DNA from: Hyphochytrium catenoides
Taxonomy: Eukaryota; Sar; Hyphochytriomycetes; Hyphochytriales; Hyphochytriaceae
Direction: 5' to 3'
NCBI GenBank assembly: GCA_900088475.1
Contig: FLMG01000804.1
Span: forward strand, 316-38,832
DNA: 38,517 bases
The notes beneath the pieces were generated by a model. That model saw only the letters and a list, made by a program, of their open reading frames with translations, was not told the DNA's origin and did no database searches. The translations under genes and the position numbers were made by a program. Positions 34,440-38,517 of this stretch are shown piece after piece; positions within the stretch are counted from its first letter, which is position 1, and every line of letters starts with the position of its first letter.

Positions 34440-36720
34440 AAGTAATAACGCGAAATGCTTCTGCCTGGGGAAAGGAATATGGAGAGACAACAGCGAGAGC
34501 ATAATCGACGGCTAACTCTAATGGGACGAAAAGACATAAACAGTAGATGGAGAAGGAAGAAGACGAAGAGAGGAGAGCGGAGTTGCAGAGAGAAAAAGAC
34601 AAAGTCATCGCAGAAAAGGACGTCGATTAGGAAGGACTGACGAAGAAAGGAGTAAAAACTGCCACAAGGAGGAGGAGCCCAGCTGGGGGAACGATACCAA
34701 CGGCAATGATAGAAGAGAATAAGTGTGTAAGAACGCAAGAGAAAAGAACCTACCTATAAGCTAAAAAAGAGGGAAAGAGTAACAAAACCGGAACTTCCAC
34801 GCAGGAAGGAATGAGGACGAGGAATAAAGATCCGAGAAGGCGAGAGAGGGAAATGAGAAATCGAGTGAGATATTGATGAAAGCAGGATGACTTTTAAAGT
34901 CTAGAATTCTCAGGATAAGGGGAGCGGTATATCCGAGAAAGATCCCCTATCGTACCGTCCGCAAAAGCGGGTTGTGAGGCATGAACTAGGTAATCCGGCA
35001 AGTGGTCTCCTAGCCCACCGCTAACTCCACAAACAGCTAAAGCAGTCTCTTATGGCCGGAAAGTGTAATCGGTCTTCCTTTCGTCTCATTTCTCCAGTGA
35101 CTTCTACTAGCCCCTGCATTCGCGGAGACACAAAAATGGGCAAAGAAGAGAGAACAAAAAGGCTAAGAAGGAGAAGATGGAGCGAGACGAAATAGCAGTC
35201 TAACGCAGTGTGAAAGAGGAAGAGATATGGGAGCATGGAAGTGAGAATTATAGAGGCGATAGAGAGGAAAGAAATTGAACAAATAACGCGTGAGTTACAA
35301 AGAGACAAGGGCGGAAGCGAATAAGTTGTATCAACGTGAACGGAATAGGTGGTGCAAGTAACAAATGACAAGGACGGTCCGAACGAGTAAACGAGAGAAG
35401 GCGACAGATCAAAAGAGTAGGAGAGATGAAAAAGAGTCAGATGTGATGTGAGGTAGACGTGTGACCTCGACAGGAGGGACCAGAAAAACTGATTTTCGAA
35501 AGGAACAGGTCGCCGAAGAGAAAAACTGGCGTCAAAGAGCATAAAGGAAGGGTAGAAGACGTTGGGAAAGAGCGAGTGATGCTGACATGGGTAGAGGAGA
35601 GAATAGGAAGACGGTATAAAAAGAGACACAGGGAAGACACGGAGGATGCGCCACGGCAATGGGCCCAGAAGAGAGGGAATGAAGGTAATTGGGAATAGGG
35701 AAAGAATGAATAAGAAGAGAGATATGACCTGGGAAATAGGGAAAGGAAAGAGAAGGACCAGAACCTGAAAAGGCAAGAAAGGTGACAGAAAAGAAATTAT
35801 GTGCTGCTCCTCCTTGTATGAGAATGGAAGTTAAGGACAATTAAGGGACTTAGGTAAAAAAGGTCTAGTTGCCTAGACAAAGGCGGTAGTGACAGAGAGA
35901 AAAATGAGGGAAGTGAGAAGGGAGTAGGAAAACAAGGAAGTAGAATCATTAGAGGTCAAGGCATAGGCGAAAACAAACAAGAACAACACTAGGATATAGA
36001 AGGAAGAAGGAAAGGCGGGACGGGGCAGATAGGTTTGGATGAGGAAGATACTGCAGGGAGATAATGAAAAAGAGAAGAGAGAGCAAGAGATTGGACAAAC
36101 AAAAAAGATAGCGTAACAATACAAAGAGACGATAAAGGGTTGTGCTACTTTTAAGTCGCCCAGCTACCATCACGCCCATCTCTAATTATTGTATGACCTA
36201 TGTTGCTGGGTGGGTAAGCATGGCACATGTCCGTCCTCGCTAAGGAAAGGCGATCCTGATACTTGGCCCGTGTTAATAGCCTGAGTGGGCGTCACAAGTG
36301 GCACCGCTTTTCCACATCCTCCAATAGAAACAAAATAACAACACCCCCAAAACTATGGGTTTTGCCGTAGCATGGGCGTAGAAGTGGCAAACCCTTTATG
36401 TGATTGAGAGGCAGAGCGTACAGAACGTTGACAGTAATTAGCCAGGACGAGAGGAAGGGCGGACCGAAGTTGACTGAACCGTTATTGAAGAACGGATGAC
36501 GTGTGTGCAAGAGAAACTACTGAGAGAGGCAAGATTGGGGCAGGTGTTTGGTGATGGGTGATATGTATGACGTGGGAAGCAGTGAGGATAGTGGAAAGAA
36601 GCCTTAGGAGGAACGAAAAACAAACCAGACCAAAAACGACAGCAGAAGCCCAACAGGGGAGAAAGTAGGAAAAAGTAACAAGGAAAAGGGCTGAATGGAG
36701 AGGCAAAGGGAATGAGAAGA
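34440..36720. other. Polypurine-biased low-complexity subtelomeric DNA
   Basis: Over more than 2 kb the + strand is strongly enriched in A and G (runs such as AAGAAGGAGAAGATGGAG), and the - strand is correspondingly pyrimidine-rich. The - strand therefore rarely contains stop codons and shows long hydrophobic frames (for example 35776-35021, 251 codons) full of Leu, Ser, Phe and Pro. These have no family signature and change frame freely, so I do not call genes. I see no tandem unit, no terminal inverted repeats and no transposase or reverse-transcriptase motif. Confidence 0.65.
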
Positions 36721-36859
36721 GGGTAGAACATCAACAGGCCATGGGAAGTTGAAGTATGGGATAGGGTTCAGATAAATAAGGCAAGTCAAAAAAGAGGCTG
36801 GACCAAAAATCACCATAAAATAGTAAGCATCTGCAATGAAGAATATGCGTTTAGGGCTA

Positions 36860-38390
36860 CGACTAGGTCTGTGGGTTAGGCTTTTAGACACCGTAGTAGA
36901 GGTTAGAGACCGACTTAAAGTTTACGGCAGCTGTAGGCGGCGCGAACTAGGAGGCGGTTCGGTAAAAGCTAGTAAAGCTTAGGGCAACGATTTTAGGTAG
37001 CAATATACCCCGGGAATTCGAGCAGCATGGTGTTACCGTGGGATAGGGCAGTGGATTAGAGAGTAGGTGGGGAGGTTAAGTGCCCTCGGTTAGCGCAGGA
37101 TTCAAGGATCTCATTACATGATACAAGGGAGGATAAGAGGATGGAGAGCAAAAAATGTAGGTCTCTAGAAAGAACGGTAAAGGAGAGAAAAAGAATTCTG
37201 AAACAAATGAAAACTGCTGCATTGGCCGCGAGTTATGGCAGAAGATTAAGACAGGGCGTTATGCCAACGGTGGTGGCAGCGGCTTATCGCAAGGGTCATG
37301 ACAGAGGTTATGGCACCAAGTTGTGGCAGTGGATTATGGCATCAGGCTTAGGGTTAGTGTTCATTGCAGCAAGCTATGGAAGTGGATTATCGCAGCAGAA
37401 TTTCGCAGCGGGCTATGGCGATACGTTATGGCTGATGTTTATAGCAGCGGGTTATATGGCAGCGGGTTAAGACAGTGGATATGGTCGAGGATTATGGCGG
37501 CGGGTTATGGCAGCAGGTTTTGGCAGCAGGATTTGGCAGCGGGTTAGGGCAGCATATCATGGCAGCAGACGATGGCAGTGAGTTATGAATGCGGGTTATC
37601 CAGGACGTCGATGACAGTGGGTTATGGACGTGGGTTATGGCAAGGCGTAACGGTGAGTTAGGGCAGCTCGCGTAAGGGTTAAGGCGGCGTGTTAGGGTTA
37701 TAGCGGCGGTTAAGGGCAGCGGCTATGGGTAGCGGGTAACGGTAGGGGTTAAGGGCGGCGGGTAAAGCTCAGGGGATAAGGTAATGGGTTCGGGCAGCCA
37801 TTTAGGGCAGCGTTTAGGGCTGCGGTTCAGCGCAGCAGCTTCGGGTAGCGCTTAAGGACAGGGGGGTAAAGTTAGTGTTAGCGTTAGGGAAAGGGCAGGG
37901 GGTTACAATGAGGGTAAGGGCAGCTTGTTAGGGCAGCGTGTTAAGGCAGCTTGTTAGGGCAGCGTGTTAGGGCAGCGTGTCAGGGCAGCGTGTTAAGCTA
38001 GTGGTAGCGTTAACTAAAGAGCAACGGGTTAGAGGGTTAAAGTAAGAGCCGTGGGTTACGACGAGGGTAAGGGTAGCGTGTTAGGGCAGAGTGTTATGCC
38101 AGAGTGTTATGACAGCGAGTTATGGTAGCGTGTTATGGCAGCATTTTAGGGCAGCGTGGTAGGGCAGCGTGTTAAAGCAGCGTGTTAGGGCAGCGTGTTA
38201 GAGAGGGTGATAGGCAGCGTCTTAAGTAGGTATTAGCGTTAGGGAGAGGGCAGCGAGCTAGAGGGTTCCAGTAAGGGTAGGGGAATAGGATAAGGGTAAG
38301 GGCAGCGTGTTTGGGCAACGTGTGAGAGGAGCATGCTAGGGCAACGTGTTAAGTTAGTGTTGGGTTGGGAAAAGAGAAACGGCGGTTAGA
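36860..38390 (+). repeat. Degenerate telomere-like tandem repeat, 13-bp unit
   Basis: The stretch is built from degenerate GGGTTA-containing units. The clearest part, about 37910-37995 and again about 38140-38205, repeats the 13-mer GTGTTAGGGCAGC with few changes. To the left, about 37200-37640, a related GGGTTATGGCAGC version dominates; around 37660-37900 units become irregular (GGTTAAGGGCGGC and similar). The G-rich strand runs left to right, as expected if the chromosome end lies to the right. Open frames inside it (such as 37141-37470, with recurrent AASYGSGL/AAGY) are translations of the repeat, not a gene. Confidence 0.85.
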
Positions 38391-38517
38391 GGTACGTGTG
38401 AGAGGCACAGGTTGGACAAGTTTTATTTGTATTTGTGTACACAAATACAATCGCAAATAAATATTAGAAGTTTGTGTAAATATAGATAATTGTACATAAA
38501 ATGGAGGAGCCTATTTG
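38391..38517. other. AT-rich tail after the subtelomeric repeat
   Basis: The repeat stops near 38390 and composition switches sharply to AT-rich DNA containing AAATAAAT, ATAAAAT and the palindrome listed separately. There is no terminal run of perfect telomere repeats, so the window ends inside the subtelomere or at an assembly edge. Confidence 0.6.
38427..38450. repeat. Perfect 24-bp palindrome
   Basis: Bases 38427-38450 read the same on both strands: TTGTATTTGTGT is followed directly by its reverse complement, with no spacer. Outer arms TTTATTTG (38422-38429) and CAAATAAA (38454-38461) are also complementary. It can form a cruciform or hairpin; whether it is part of a mobile element is unknown. 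Confidence 0.9.

Noticed and set aside
35021-35776. A 251-codon hydrophobic frame on the - strand
   Set aside because: The strand is pyrimidine-rich and therefore lacks stop codons; the Leu/Ser/Phe/Pro content and equally open neighbouring frames indicate composition, not a membrane protein gene.
37141-37470. A 109-codon frame with recurrent AASYGSGL/AAGY
   Set aside because: It is the translation of the degenerate telomere-like repeat.

Overview
This window is eukaryotic nuclear DNA. Genes are split by GT...AG introns (mostly about 60-370 nt), their ends lie 0.4-3 kb apart, and the products are typical of eukaryotes: COPII Sec31, a PRC2 Enhancer-of-zeste methyltransferase, an SR-rich protein and a cytosolic GDP-mannose pyrophosphorylase. 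The right end turns into degenerate TTAGGG-containing repeats, so the window probably runs into a subtelomere on the right. A very large protein combining IQ, WW, TPR, ubiquitin-like and dynein-stalk-like segments suggests a stramenopile (alga or oomycete-like protist). That taxonomic guess is inference only.

Layout, left to right: (1) 3' exon of a bacterial-type ribosomal protein uS9, + strand, cut by the window edge. (2) A 5-exon gene for a 209-aa SR-rich protein, - strand. (3) SEC31, + strand, 5 exons, 1234 aa, divergent from the SR gene. (4) Mannose-1-phosphate guanylyltransferase, - strand, 10 exons, 359 aa, convergent with SEC31. (5) About 3.1 kb without a recognisable gene, rich in triplet repeats. 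(6) A GT60-type GlcNAc-transferase-like gene, + strand, 4 exons, 552 aa, with a signal peptide and a C-terminal membrane anchor. (7) An Enhancer-of-zeste H3K27 methyltransferase gene, - strand, about 21 exons, about 765 aa. (8) A 22-exon gene, + strand, for a 2597-aa multidomain protein. (9) From about 32.8 kb to the end no supported gene: CT-rich and polypurine low-complexity DNA, then about 1.4 kb of degenerate 13-bp telomere-like repeats, then an AT-rich tail with a perfect 24-bp palindrome.

I rebuilt every exon chain by hand from splice-site consensus, reading-frame phase and protein-family motifs. All chains keep frame from start to stop. Three genes touch the secretory and glycosylation pathway: Sec31 builds the ER-exit coat, the pyrophosphorylase supplies GDP-mannose, and the GT60-like enzyme appears anchored in the ER or Golgi with its catalytic part in the lumen. 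Nothing shows that they are co-regulated. The most unusual item is the 2597-aa protein. It combines a dynein-stalk-like helical region, two ubiquitin-like folds, a p25-alpha/TPPP-like region, IQ motifs, WW domains and TPR-like repeats, an architecture that points to a microtubule- or calmodulin-linked scaffold.
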